Positions 18,411 to 28,260 of a DNA stretch of 34,143 nt are shown here, in pieces. Both the position numbers and the translations under genes were made by a program. The DNA is from Curtobacterium aurantiacum. Its GTDB lineage: Bacteria > Actinomycetota > Actinomycetes > Actinomycetales > Microbacteriaceae. The notes under the pieces were generated by a model. It was not told where the DNA came from. It made no database searches and worked only from the letters and a program-made list of their open reading frames with translations. The DNA lies in contig NZ_JAHEWN010000027.1 of assembly GCF_018598555.1 (NCBI RefSeq), positions 1 through 34,143 of the forward strand. Direction: 5' to 3'. How positions within the stretch are numbered: position 1 is the stretch's first letter; each line of letters starts with the position of its first letter.

Positions 18411-19205
18411 ATGCGCAGCGCTACCAGAGAAGCACTCGCGTCCACCAGGGCGGTGCTGTCGGACCTCGGTCCGAGCGCCGGCCTGGCCGCGGGTGCCGAG
18501 ATCCTCGCCTCCGGGCGTGCGATCGCCGGTGCGCCGCAGCTGCTCGGGCTGCTGTCCGACCCCACGGCCGACCCGGCCGGCAAGAAGGTCCTCATCGACC
18601 GTGTCTTCGCCGGCCAGTCGGACGCGACGCGTGCGGTCCTGACCGCGGTGGCCGGCTCGCGCTGGTCCTCGCAGCAGGACCTGCTCGCGGGCATCGAGGA
18701 CGCGGGCATCCGCGCCGTCGCCGCCACCGCGGGTCCGGACTCGTCGATCGAGTCGGAGCTGTTCGCCTTCGAGACCGCCGTCCGCTCGGACGCCGGCCTC
18801 GAGCTGGCGCTCGGCACCAAGCTCGGCAGCCCCGAGCAGAAGGGCGCGCTCGTCGAGCGGCTCCTCGGTGCCAAGGCGTCCGAGCAGACGATCACGATCG
18901 TGTCGGCCCTGGTGCAGCAGCCCCGCGGCCGCCGCATCGGTGAGATCGTCCGTGATGCCTCGCGCATCGTGGCCGAGCAGGCCGGCAAGCTCGTCGCGAC
19001 CGTCGTCACGGCGACGCCCCTGACCCCCGCCCAGTCGGCCCGCGTCACGCGCGGACTGTCCGAGCGGTACGGCAAGGACATCAGCATCAACCAGGTCGTC
19101 GACCCCACGGTCGTCGGCGGGGTCCGGGTGCAGATCGGCGGCGACGTCATCGACGGCACCGTGTCCACGCGACTCTCGGAGCTCCGGCTCCAGCTCGCCG
19201 GCTAG
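18411..19205 (+). CDS. atpH: ATP synthase subunit delta
   Basis: Delta links the peripheral stalk to the top of F1. At 264 residues it is longer than the roughly 180 residues of E. coli, as usual in actinobacteria. The C-terminal part has the family pattern VATVVTATPLTPAQSARVT, GKDISINQVVDPTVVGGVRV and DGTVSTRLSELR. The ATG is 2 bases after the atpF stop. The following 108-base gap to atpA holds only a strong ribosome site (AAGGAAAA). Confidence 0.94.
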   Translation: MRSATREALASTRAVLSDLGPSAGLAAGAEILASGRAIAGAPQLLGLLSDPTADPAGKKVLIDRVFAGQSDATRAVLTAVAGSRWSSQQDLLAGIEDAGIRAVAATAGPDSSIESELFAFETAVRSDAGLELALGTKLGSPEQKGALVERLLGAKASEQTITIVSALVQQPRGRRIGEIVRDASRIVAEQAGKLVATVVTATPLTPAQSARVTRGLSERYGKDISINQVVDPTVVGGVRVQIGGDVIDGTVSTRLSELRLQLAG

Positions 19206-19313
19206 GCGTACGGTCGAAGCCGCTCCTCCCCAAGTCCACAACGGGAACTGCCGAGTCAGGCAGCGTCACCCTCTCGGAGCCGAAGGGCCCCGGAAAACCA
19301 CAAGGAAAATCCC

Positions 19314-20942
19314 ATGGCAGACATCACCATCAGCCCCGATGAGATCCGTGATGCCCTGAAGGACTTCGTCTCGAACTACGAGCCGACGAAGGCCTCCACG
19401 GCCGAGGTCGGGCACGTCACCGACGCCGGTGACGGCATCGCCCACGTCGAGGGTCTCCCCGGCGTCATGGCGAACGAGCTCATCCGCTTCGCGGACGGCA
19501 CGCTCGGCCTCGCGCAGAACCTCGACGAAGACGAGATCGGCGCCATCGTGCTCGGCGAGTTCGGCGGCATCGAAGAGGGCATGGAGGTCACCCGTACGGG
19601 TGAGGTCCTCTCCGCCCCCGTCGGCGACGCCTTCCTCGGTCGCGTCGTCGACCCGCTCGGCGCCCCGATCGACGGTCTCGGCGAGATCGCCGCAGAGGGC
19701 CGTCGTGCCCTCGAGCTCCAGGCCCCCGGCGTCATGGCCCGCAAGTCGGTCCACCAGCCGCTGCAGACCGGCATCAAGGCCATCGACGCGATGATCCCCG
19801 TCGGCCGCGGTCAGCGTCAGCTGATCATCGGCGACCGCCAGACCGGCAAGACGGCCATCGCGATCGACACGATCATCAACCAGAAGGCCAACTGGGAGTC
19901 GGGCGACGAGGAGAAGCAGGTCCGCTGCATCTACGTCGCCATCGGCCAGAAGGGCTCCACGATCGCCTCCGTCAAGGGTGCGCTCGAGGACGCCGGTGCG
20001 ATGGAGTACACCACCATCGTCGCCGCTCCGGCCTCCGACCCGGCCGGCTTCAAGTACCTCGCCCCGTACACCGGTTCGGCCATCGGCCAGCACTGGATGT
20101 ACCAGGGCAAGCACGTCCTCATCATCTTTGATGACCTGTCGAAGCAGGCCGAGGCCTACCGTGCGGTGTCGCTCCTCCTGCGTCGTCCGCCGGGCCGCGA
20201 GGCCTACCCGGGTGACGTCTTCTACCTGCACTCCCGCCTGCTGGAGCGTTGCGCGAAGCTGTCCGACGAGCTCGGCGCCGGTTCGATGACGGGCCTCCCG
20301 ATCATCGAGACCAAGGCGAACGACGTCTCGGCGTACATCCCGACCAACGTCATCTCCATCACCGACGGCCAGATCTTCCTCCAGTCGGACCTCTTCAACG
20401 CGAACCAGCGTCCGGCCGTCGACGTGGGCATCTCGGTGTCCCGCGTCGGTGGTGACGCCCAGGTGAAGTCGATCAAGAAGGTCTCCGGCACGCTGAAGCT
20501 CGAGCTGGCGCAGTACCGCTCGCTCGAGGCGTTCGCGATGTTCGCGTCCGACCTCGACCAGGCGTCGCGTCGGCAGCTGGAGCGGGGTGCGCGTCTGACC
20601 GAGCTCCTCAAGCAGCCGCAGTATTCGCCGTACCCGGTCGAGGAGCAGGTCGTCTCGATCTGGGCCGGCACGAACGGCAAGCTCGACACCGTCCCGGTGC
20701 CGGACGTGCTCCGCTTCGAGTCCGAACTGCTCGACCACCTGCGTCGCAACTCCGACGTCCTCACGACCCTGCGCGAGACCAACCAGCTCAGCGACGAGAC
20801 CGTCGCCGAGATGGACAAGCAGATCGACGAGTTCACGAAGAGCTTCCAGACGAGCGACGGCAAGACCCTCGGCTCCGAGCAGTTCGACGCGGCGGACGCC
20901 GAGGACGTCGACCAGGAGCAGATCGTCAAGGGTCGTCGCTAG
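19314..20942 (+). CDS. atpA: ATP synthase subunit alpha
   Basis: Alpha is the non-catalytic nucleotide-binding subunit of F1. It is 542 residues. The P-loop is GDRQTGKT with Lys179, Walker B is [11 protein letters not shown], and the signature [14 protein letters not shown] is present. The C-terminus has an acidic extension ([12 protein letters not shown]). The ATG start follows AAGGAAAA. The stop codon directly abuts the atpG ATG. Confidence 0.98.
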   Translation: MADITISPDEIRDALKDFVSNYEPTKASTAEVGHVTDAGDGIAHVEGLPGVMANELIRFADGTLGLAQNLDEDEIGAIVLGEFGGIEEGMEVTRTGEVLSAPVGDAFLGRVVDPLGAPIDGLGEIAAEGRRALELQAPGVMARKSVHQPLQTGIKAIDAMIPVGRGQRQLIIGDRQTGKTAIAIDTIINQKANWESGDEEKQVRCIYVAIGQKGSTIASVKGALEDAGAMEYTTIVAAPASDPAGFKYLAPYTGSAIGQHWMYQGKHVLIIFDDLSKQAEAYRAVSLLLRRPPGREAYPGDVFYLHSRLLERCAKLSDELGAGSMTGLPIIETKANDVSAYIPTNVISITDGQIFLQSDLFNANQRPAVDVGISVSRVGGDAQVKSIKKVSGTLKLELAQYRSLEAFAMFASDLDQASRRQLERGARLTELLKQPQYSPYPVEEQVVSIWAGTNGKLDTVPVPDVLRFESELLDHLRRNSDVLTTLRETNQLSDETVAEMDKQIDEFTKSFQTSDGKTLGSEQFDAADAEDVDQEQIVKGRR

Positions 20943-23347
<2,405 letters not shown>

Positions 23348-23348
23348 C

Positions 23349-23612
23349 ATGGCGGGTCTCAGCGTGAGCGTCGTCTCGGCCGACCGTGAGGTCTGGTCGG
23401 GCGACACCACCATGGTCGTCGCACGGACGACAGAGGGCCAGATCGGCATCCTCGCCGGACACGAGCCGATGCTCGCGATCCTGGCGCAGGGTCAGGTCCG
23501 CATCACGCGGGCCGATGGGTCGACCGTCGCGGTCGACGCCGAGGACGGCTTCCTGTCGGTCGAGCACGACACGGTGACGATCGTCGCGCGGCAGGCCGCG
23601 CTGGCGTCCTGA
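23349..23612 (+). CDS. atpC: ATP synthase subunit epsilon
   Basis: Epsilon is the rotor base and an inhibitor of ATP hydrolysis. This is a short form of 87 residues holding only the N-terminal beta-sandwich (LSVSVVSADREVWSG, EGQIGILAGHEPMLAIL, GFLSVEHDTVTIVA). The C-terminal helical hairpin of E. coli epsilon is missing, as in several actinobacteria. Its stop overlaps the CTG candidate start of the next gene. Confidence 0.95.
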   Translation: MAGLSVSVVSADREVWSGDTTMVVARTTEGQIGILAGHEPMLAILAQGQVRITRADGSTVAVDAEDGFLSVEHDTVTIVARQAALAS

Positions 23613-24379
23613 CCGGACTGACCGTCCTGCTCCCGCCTTCGGAGACGAAGCGGGAGGGCGGGGACACGAGCCGCACGCTCGATCTGCGTGCACTCTCGTT
23701 CCCGGAACTGGCCGATGAGCGGGCCGCGGTGATCACCGCGGCCCGCTTCGTCAGTTCCGAGGAGTCCTCGGCCAGGACGGCGCTCAAGCTCGGTCCGAAG
23801 TCGATCGCCGAGCGTGTCCGGAACCTCGAACTCGAGACCTCCGGCACCATGCCGGCGATCGAGCGGTACACGGGTGTGCTCTACGACCCGCTCGGCGCGC
23901 AGAACGCGGATGCCGCCACCAGGGCCTGGTGGGCGGAGCACGTGATCGTGCAGTCCGCGATGTTCGGCCCGATCGGCGCCGGTGACCCGATCCCCGCCTA
24001 CCGGCTGTCGCACGACTCCCGGTTGGGCGCGATCCGTTTGGCCTCGCACTGGCCGGCGGTGTCGACCCGCGCACTGGGTACGCGAGCGGACGGCCTGGTG
24101 CTCGACCTGCGGTCCGAGGGGTACCGGCAGCTCGGGCCCGTGGCCGACGCGGTGGCACCCCGCGTGGTGAGCGTCGACGGTTCCGGCCGTCGCCGCGCGC
24201 TCAACCACTGGAACAAGACCGCCAAGGGCCGCCTGGTGGCGTTGCTCGCCCGCACCGGCGCGAGCATCGGCAGCATGGACGACCTCGTCGACTGGGCCGC
24301 CGCGAACGGCGTCGTCGTCGAGCGGAGTGACGGCGGCTGGGACCTCGTCGCCGAGAGCCTGGACCCCGTCGCTGCCTGA
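23609..24379 (+). CDS. yaaA: YaaA-family (DUF328/UPF0246) protein, apparent CTG start
   Basis: The family hallmark LLPPSETKREGG lies at the very N-terminus. KLGPKSIAERV, AIERYTGVLYDPL, the VQSAMFGPIGAGDPIPAYRLSHDS region and the HWNKTAKGRL tail also fit YaaA, about 256 residues in all. In E. coli YaaA lowers intracellular iron during peroxide stress. The first ordinary start, GTG at 23729, would remove the conserved N-terminus. CTG at 23609 overlaps the atpC stop as CTGA and gives M-T-G-L-T-V-L-L-P-P; CTG at 23618 is the alternative. The overlap suggests it is translated as the last gene of the atp operon. Confidence 0.85.
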   Translation: MTGLTVLLPPSETKREGGDTSRTLDLRALSFPELADERAAVITAARFVSSEESSARTALKLGPKSIAERVRNLELETSGTMPAIERYTGVLYDPLGAQNADAATRAWWAEHVIVQSAMFGPIGAGDPIPAYRLSHDSRLGAIRLASHWPAVSTRALGTRADGLVLDLRSEGYRQLGPVADAVAPRVVSVDGSGRRRALNHWNKTAKGRLVALLARTGASIGSMDDLVDWAAANGVVVERSDGGWDLVAESLDPVAA

Positions 24380-24435
24380 GCGGTTTCCGCCGGCTCGTCC
24401 TCCACAGGCGTGGGCGGGGCCGCTCCGGTCCACAG

Positions 24436-25050
24436 ATGGCCGGGGCGCCCCTGCCTGGAGGCCCGCAGCACGCTTCGATGGCGTGCATGATCCCTCTCAC
24501 AGCACAGTCCGACTCCGGCGCCGCAGTTCGTTTCCCTCGCGAGATCGCGGCAGCCGTCACCCTGCCCGCGGCAGCGGCAGCGGCCGCGCTGGTCGCTCCC
24601 GGTCCGGTGGCACTGCCGTCGGCCGCTGCGACGGCCGTCGTGACCGCCTGCGGGGCGCTCGCGCCCCGGATGGCCCTGGTCCCGTTCATCGCGGCGCAGG
24701 GCGCGCCGGATCCGCGGTCGATCCGGGTGTTCGATCCCTTCGCGGATCCGACACCTCCCGCGCTCCACGGCTTCGGTCCGCGTCCGGATCGTGCACGGGT
24801 GCGGCTCGCCGGCGACCGGTGCGCCGAGGCATGGCGGGTGTGGCGCGCGCAGGACGGTCCGTTCGACGGGGCGTCGGGGGCGGCCGGAGCACTGTCGCTC
24901 GGCGCGTGGTGTGCGTGGGCGCTCGGGTCCTGGGCCCGGGCGGAGACCCGCGCGCGGTACGCCCTCGAGACCCGTGCGGACGACCCGCTCGCCGGGCTCG
25001 TGCTGCGCTCGGTCGTGGCCGGCAGCGGACCGTCGTGGGAGCGTCGATGA
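24436..25050 (+). CDS. DUF4192-like protein of unknown function
   Basis: The 204-residue protein is rich in Ala, Arg and Pro. The C-terminal 50 residues (ALSLGAWCAWALGSWARAE, then RARYALETRADDPLAGLVL) resemble the end of actinobacterial DUF4192 proteins, which have a two-helix pattern around A-L-x-x-x-P-x-x-x-L-A-x-L. The N-terminal domain is short and less certain. No catalytic motif is visible. The start is ambiguous between ATG at 24436, 24478 and 24487, none with a well-spaced ribosome site. It lies between yaaA and the FHA gene on the same strand. Confidence 0.55.
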   Translation: MAGAPLPGGPQHASMACMIPLTAQSDSGAAVRFPREIAAAVTLPAAAAAAALVAPGPVALPSAAATAVVTACGALAPRMALVPFIAAQGAPDPRSIRVFDPFADPTPPALHGFGPRPDRARVRLAGDRCAEAWRVWRAQDGPFDGASGAAGALSLGAWCAWALGSWARAETRARYALETRADDPLAGLVLRSVVAGSGPSWERR

Positions 25051-25071
25051 CGAGGGGTCGACCGGATCGTC

Positions 25072-25098
25072 TACGGTGGGGGAGACCACGCTGGGAGG
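25072..25098 (+). promoter_or_regulatory. Possible promoter and ribosome site that set the FHA gene start
   Basis: A TACGGT -10-like box (25072-25077) lies in the 55-base gap after the DUF4192-like gene. It is followed by GGGAGG (25093-25098) 7 bases before TTG at 25106. The ribosome site decides the TTG start; the promoter call is weak because no -35 is evident. Confidence 0.35.
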
Positions 25099-25105
25099 GT
25101 TCCGG

Positions 25106-25888
25106 TTGCACGACGACGACATCGAGGACACCGTCATCCGGCGACCCCGACGATCGCCGGCGGGAGACCGCACGGCGGACGCGATCCGCGACACGGTCGT
25201 GCGTGGGGGTACGACACCGGATCCGGGTCTCGACGGCTCGGCGCTCGGCGACACCGTCATCCGGTCCGGCAGGGGCGCCGGCACGCACACGGCCCCCGGG
25301 CCCCGCTCCGTCCCGGGCGACGACGATCCCGATGACACGGTCGTCCGGATCCCGGCGCGACCAGGCGCCGGGCCGAACCCGACCGTCGGTGCCGCCCCGG
25401 GCCTCCCGTCCGTGCCGCCCGCCCCGTCGGTACCCGTCGCGCCCGCGGCACGCGTGCCGTCCATCCGCATCGGCGACCGGACCTTCCGGCTCGACCACCC
25501 GGTGGTCATCGGCCGTCGACCGTCGTTGCCGCGGATCACCCGCGGTCCGCAGCCCGAACTCGTCACCGTGCGCTCGATGGGCGGGCAGGTGTCCTCCTCG
25601 CACGTGCAGCTGCACGCCGAGGGCGAAGCCGTCGTCGTGCAGGACCTCCGGTCCACGAACGGCACGGTCGTCCGGCCGGCTGGCGCACCGGCGTACCGCA
25701 TGGCGTCGGGTGCGTCGATCGTCGCGCTGACGGGTACGGTAGTCGAGATCGGTGACGGCAACGCCATCGAGGTCCTCTCGCCGTACCTCCGGGTCGCACC
25801 GACGGCAGAGGGGCTGCCTCCGGTTCCCCCGTGGCCCTCCGATCAGACAGCACACGGCACGCCCCGACCCACCAGAGAGCGATCCTGA
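25106..25888 (+). CDS. FHA-domain protein with four D-T-V-I/V-R motifs
   Basis: FHA domains bind phosphothreonine peptides. The C-terminal domain (about 120-235) has VIGRRP with the conserved Arg137, QVSSSHVQLHAEG and DLRSTNGTVV, all key FHA residues. The first 85 residues are a disordered, charged region containing DTVIR, DTVVR, DTVIR and DTVVR with Thr at 9, 30, 50 and 78, then a Pro/Ala linker. These Thr are likely phosphorylation sites for the kinase encoded two genes downstream; that is inference. The TTG start is chosen for the GGGAGG 7 bases upstream; GTG at 25076 is the alternative. The PP2C gene starts 3 bases after its stop. Confidence 0.88.
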   Translation: MHDDDIEDTVIRRPRRSPAGDRTADAIRDTVVRGGTTPDPGLDGSALGDTVIRSGRGAGTHTAPGPRSVPGDDDPDDTVVRIPARPGAGPNPTVGAAPGLPSVPPAPSVPVAPAARVPSIRIGDRTFRLDHPVVIGRRPSLPRITRGPQPELVTVRSMGGQVSSSHVQLHAEGEAVVVQDLRSTNGTVVRPAGAPAYRMASGASIVALTGTVVEIGDGNAIEVLSPYLRVAPTAEGLPPVPPWPSDQTAHGTPRPTRERS

Positions 25889-25891
25889 CAC

Positions 25892-26713
25892 GTGACCGAA
25901 CTCGGCCGAGCAGCCACTGCGCACGCCATCGACGTCCCCGGTGCCGACGGCGCCACCCTGACGCTCTCGTGGGGAGCCGCGACCGACGTCGGTCGACGGC
26001 GTGACCACAACGAGGACAGCTACATCGTGGGCGCGCCCTTCTTCGTCGTCGCCGACGGCATGGGCGGGCACCTCGCGGGTGACCGCGCCAGTGACGCGGT
26101 CGTGCGTCGCCTCGAGCAGGTGACGGCCGAGCCGTTCACCACGCGCCAGGGCATCCAGCGCGCCCTGCTCCTCGCGACGGCCGACATCGAGCGTGCAGCC
26201 GGGGGCAACGCGATCGGCGCAGGCACCACGGTCACCGGCATCGCACTCGTCGCGTCGCTCGGGCAGCCGGCCGCGCTCGTGTTCAACGTGGGTGACTCCC
26301 GCACGTACCGCATCGAGGACGGCGTGCTCCGCCGCGTCACCGTCGACCACTCGGTGGTGCAGGAGATGGTGGACGCCGGTCTCCTGCGCGCCGAGGACGC
26401 CGAACAGCACCCGGACAGCAACGTCATAACACGGGCGGTCGGATTCGGCGAGCCGCCGGCACCCGACTGGTGGACCCTGCCCCTGCGGGCCGGAGACCGC
26501 TACATCGTCTGCTCGGACGGCCTGACGAAGGAACTCGGCGATGCCGGGATCGCCAGGATCGCAGCACGCGAGCCGGGTGCCCAGGAACTCGCCGAGCGTC
26601 TCGTCGGCGACGCGGTCGTGGCCGGTGGCCGCGACAACGTCACCGTGGTGGTGCTGCAGGTCGACGCGGCACCGGACGACGGCGACCTCGAGGACACGCT
26701 GCCGCGCCACTAG
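25892..26713 (+). CDS. PP2C-family Ser/Thr protein phosphatase
   Basis: The 273-residue phosphatase has the metal-binding motifs of PPM enzymes: DHNEDSY (Asp38, Glu41, Asp42), VVADGMGGHLAGD (Asp55), NVGDSRTYR, YIVCSDGLTKEL (Asp209) and GGRDNVTVVVLQV (Asp248). It should reverse phosphorylation made by the adjacent kinase. It is cytoplasmic, with no transmembrane helix. The C-terminus ends GDLEDTLPRH, a variant of the D-T-V-I/V-R motif in the FHA protein. The GTG at 25892 lies 3 bases after the FHA stop, so the two are co-transcribed. Confidence 0.95.
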   Translation: MTELGRAATAHAIDVPGADGATLTLSWGAATDVGRRRDHNEDSYIVGAPFFVVADGMGGHLAGDRASDAVVRRLEQVTAEPFTTRQGIQRALLLATADIERAAGGNAIGAGTTVTGIALVASLGQPAALVFNVGDSRTYRIEDGVLRRVTVDHSVVQEMVDAGLLRAEDAEQHPDSNVITRAVGFGEPPAPDWWTLPLRAGDRYIVCSDGLTKELGDAGIARIAAREPGAQELAERLVGDAVVAGGRDNVTVVVLQVDAAPDDGDLEDTLPRH

Positions 26714-26741
26714 GTGCCCCCCCCCCGAACTGGGGGAGCAC
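26714..26741 (+). terminator. Hairpin containing a 10-base C tract, possible attenuator
   Basis: Directly after the phosphatase stop, GTGC (26714-26717) pairs with GCAC (26738-26741) and C residues of the 10-C run (26717-26726) pair with GGGGG (26732-26736). There is no T-run. The homopolymer is prone to slippage, but it lies outside coding sequence. Confidence 0.35.
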
Positions 26742-26790
26742 GCCGAACCGTGGGGGATCGGTGTGCGGAATGTCGGTCACCCACGATTCG

Positions 26791-26796
26791 TACAAT
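26791..26796 (+). promoter_or_regulatory. TACAAT -10 box of a probable kinase promoter
   Basis: TACAAT stands out in this GC-rich gap, 51 bases upstream of the kinase ATG, giving a short leader with GGAGGAG. No good -35 at 17 bases is visible. It would let the kinase and giant protein be expressed separately from FHA-PP2C. Confidence 0.45.
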
Positions 26797-26847
26797 GACA
26801 TGGCCACGTCGAGAGAGCTGGCCGCTCGGCCGGGGGAGGAGAGGACC

Positions 26848-28260
26848 ATGGCGCGACGCCTGCCGTCCAACCCGCCCGTGATCGGCGGTTTCAGTCCCGT
26901 GCACGTCCTCGGGTCCGGTGGCTTCGCCGACGTGTTCCTCTACGAGCAGGACATGCCCAGGCGGCAGGTCGCGGTGAAGGTCCTGCTGGACGAGGTCGTC
27001 GACGACCGCGTGCGGCAGATGTTCCAGGCCGAGGCGAACCTGATGGCCCGGCTCAGCACGCACCCGTCGATCCTCACGGTATTCCAGGCGAGCGTCGCCG
27101 CCGACGGTCGTCCGTACCTGGTGATGGAGCTGTGCTCCTCGTCGCTGAGCGAGCGCTACCGTCGCGAACCGATCCCCGTGTCCGAGGTCCTGTCCATCGG
27201 CATCCGCATCGGGTCCGCGTTGGAGACCGCCCACCGCGAAGGCGTCCTGCACCGCGACATCAAGCCGTCGAACATCCTGCTCACGGCCTACGGCAACCCC
27301 GTGCTCTCCGACTTCGGCATCGCCGCGACGATCGGCGGCACGGACCCGGACGAGCCGATCGGCATGTCGATCCCGTGGTCGGCGCCCGAGGTCCTGATCG
27401 ACGAGTCCCGCGGCACCATCCAGTCCGAGGTGTACTCGCTCGCGGCGACCGTCTACTCGCTCCTCGCCGGACGCAGCCCGTTCGAGATCCGTGGCGGCAA
27501 GAACGGTGCGAGCGACCTCATGCACCGGATCGACAAGGGCGGGGCCAAGCCCACCGGCCGGACCGACGTGCCCCCGTCGTTGGAGCGTCTGCTCGCGTCG
27601 GCGCTGTCCCGCAAACCGCAGGGACGACCGTCGACGGTGATCGAACTCGTGCGCGGTTTCCAGCAGGTCGAGGCCGAGCTCGGCATCCCCCAGACCTCGG
27701 CAGACGTCGCGGTGGAGGCGTGGGCGATGTCGACGCCGACGCCGCACGGGGACCGCACCGTGATCCGTGAGCTCCAACCGCCGACCCGCGTCGGTGGGCG
27801 TCGTCGGACCCGACGGGCCGTGCAGGGCGGGGTCGTGGCCGGCGGTTCGCACAGCGTCGGCACGGTGCACCGCACCGGTTCCGTCACCCGAGCCCGTCGC
27901 CGCACACGCTCGACCCTGGTCTGGGCGACGTCCCTCGCCGTCGTGGTGGTGGCCGCCCTGGCGATCGCCACGGTCGTCATCGTCGGTCGACTCGGTGCCG
28001 GGGCGATCCCCGTCGTGGCCGAGGTGCGCGCCGAGCCCGCGCCGCAGTCCGTGTCGTTCAGCTGGTCCGACCCGGGGCTCCGGAGCGGCGACACGTACGT
28101 CATCTCGTCCAACGGGGCCTCCAGCCAGCAGACCGGCACGACCTTCGTCGTCTCCGGACAGCGGGGCGACGAGGAGTGCATCGCCGTCGCCGTGAACCGC
28201 GACGGCAAGACCGGCGCCGCGAGCGCGCAGAAGTGCGCGACGATCGGGAGCGCCGGGTGA
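26848..28260 (+). CDS. Transmembrane Ser/Thr protein kinase with extracellular FN3-like domain
   Basis: This Hanks-type kinase has 470 residues. The glycine loop is LGSGGFADVF (21-30), the ATP lysine is Lys44 in VAVKVLL, the helix-C Glu is Glu62, the catalytic loop is LHRDIKPSN (Asp137), and DFG is at 155-157. The P+1 region reads SIPWSAPE in place of the usual GTPxYMAPE. A basic juxtamembrane segment (about 298-352) contains GDRTVIREL with Thr304. One membrane helix (about 355-380) is followed by a roughly 85-residue outer domain with an FN3-like strand pattern and two Cys that could pair. There are no PASTA repeats. ATG 26848 is chosen for GGAGGAG at 26835-26841. Its stop overlaps the next GTG. 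Confidence 0.95.
   Translation: MARRLPSNPPVIGGFSPVHVLGSGGFADVFLYEQDMPRRQVAVKVLLDEVVDDRVRQMFQAEANLMARLSTHPSILTVFQASVAADGRPYLVMELCSSSLSERYRREPIPVSEVLSIGIRIGSALETAHREGVLHRDIKPSNILLTAYGNPVLSDFGIAATIGGTDPDEPIGMSIPWSAPEVLIDESRGTIQSEVYSLAATVYSLLAGRSPFEIRGGKNGASDLMHRIDKGGAKPTGRTDVPPSLERLLASALSRKPQGRPSTVIELVRGFQQVEAELGIPQTSADVAVEAWAMSTPTPHGDRTVIRELQPPTRVGGRRRTRRAVQGGVVAGGSHSVGTVHRTGSVTRARRRTRSTLVWATSLAVVVVAALAIATVVIVGRLGAGAIPVVAEVRAEPAPQSVSFSWSDPGLRSGDTYVISSNGASSQQTGTTFVVSGQRGDEECIAVAVNRDGKTGAASAQKCATIGSAG

Noticed and set aside
17854..19205. A b-delta fusion as in mycobacteria
   Set aside because: atpF and atpH are separate, each with its own start and stop; delta lacks an extra N-terminal membrane helix.
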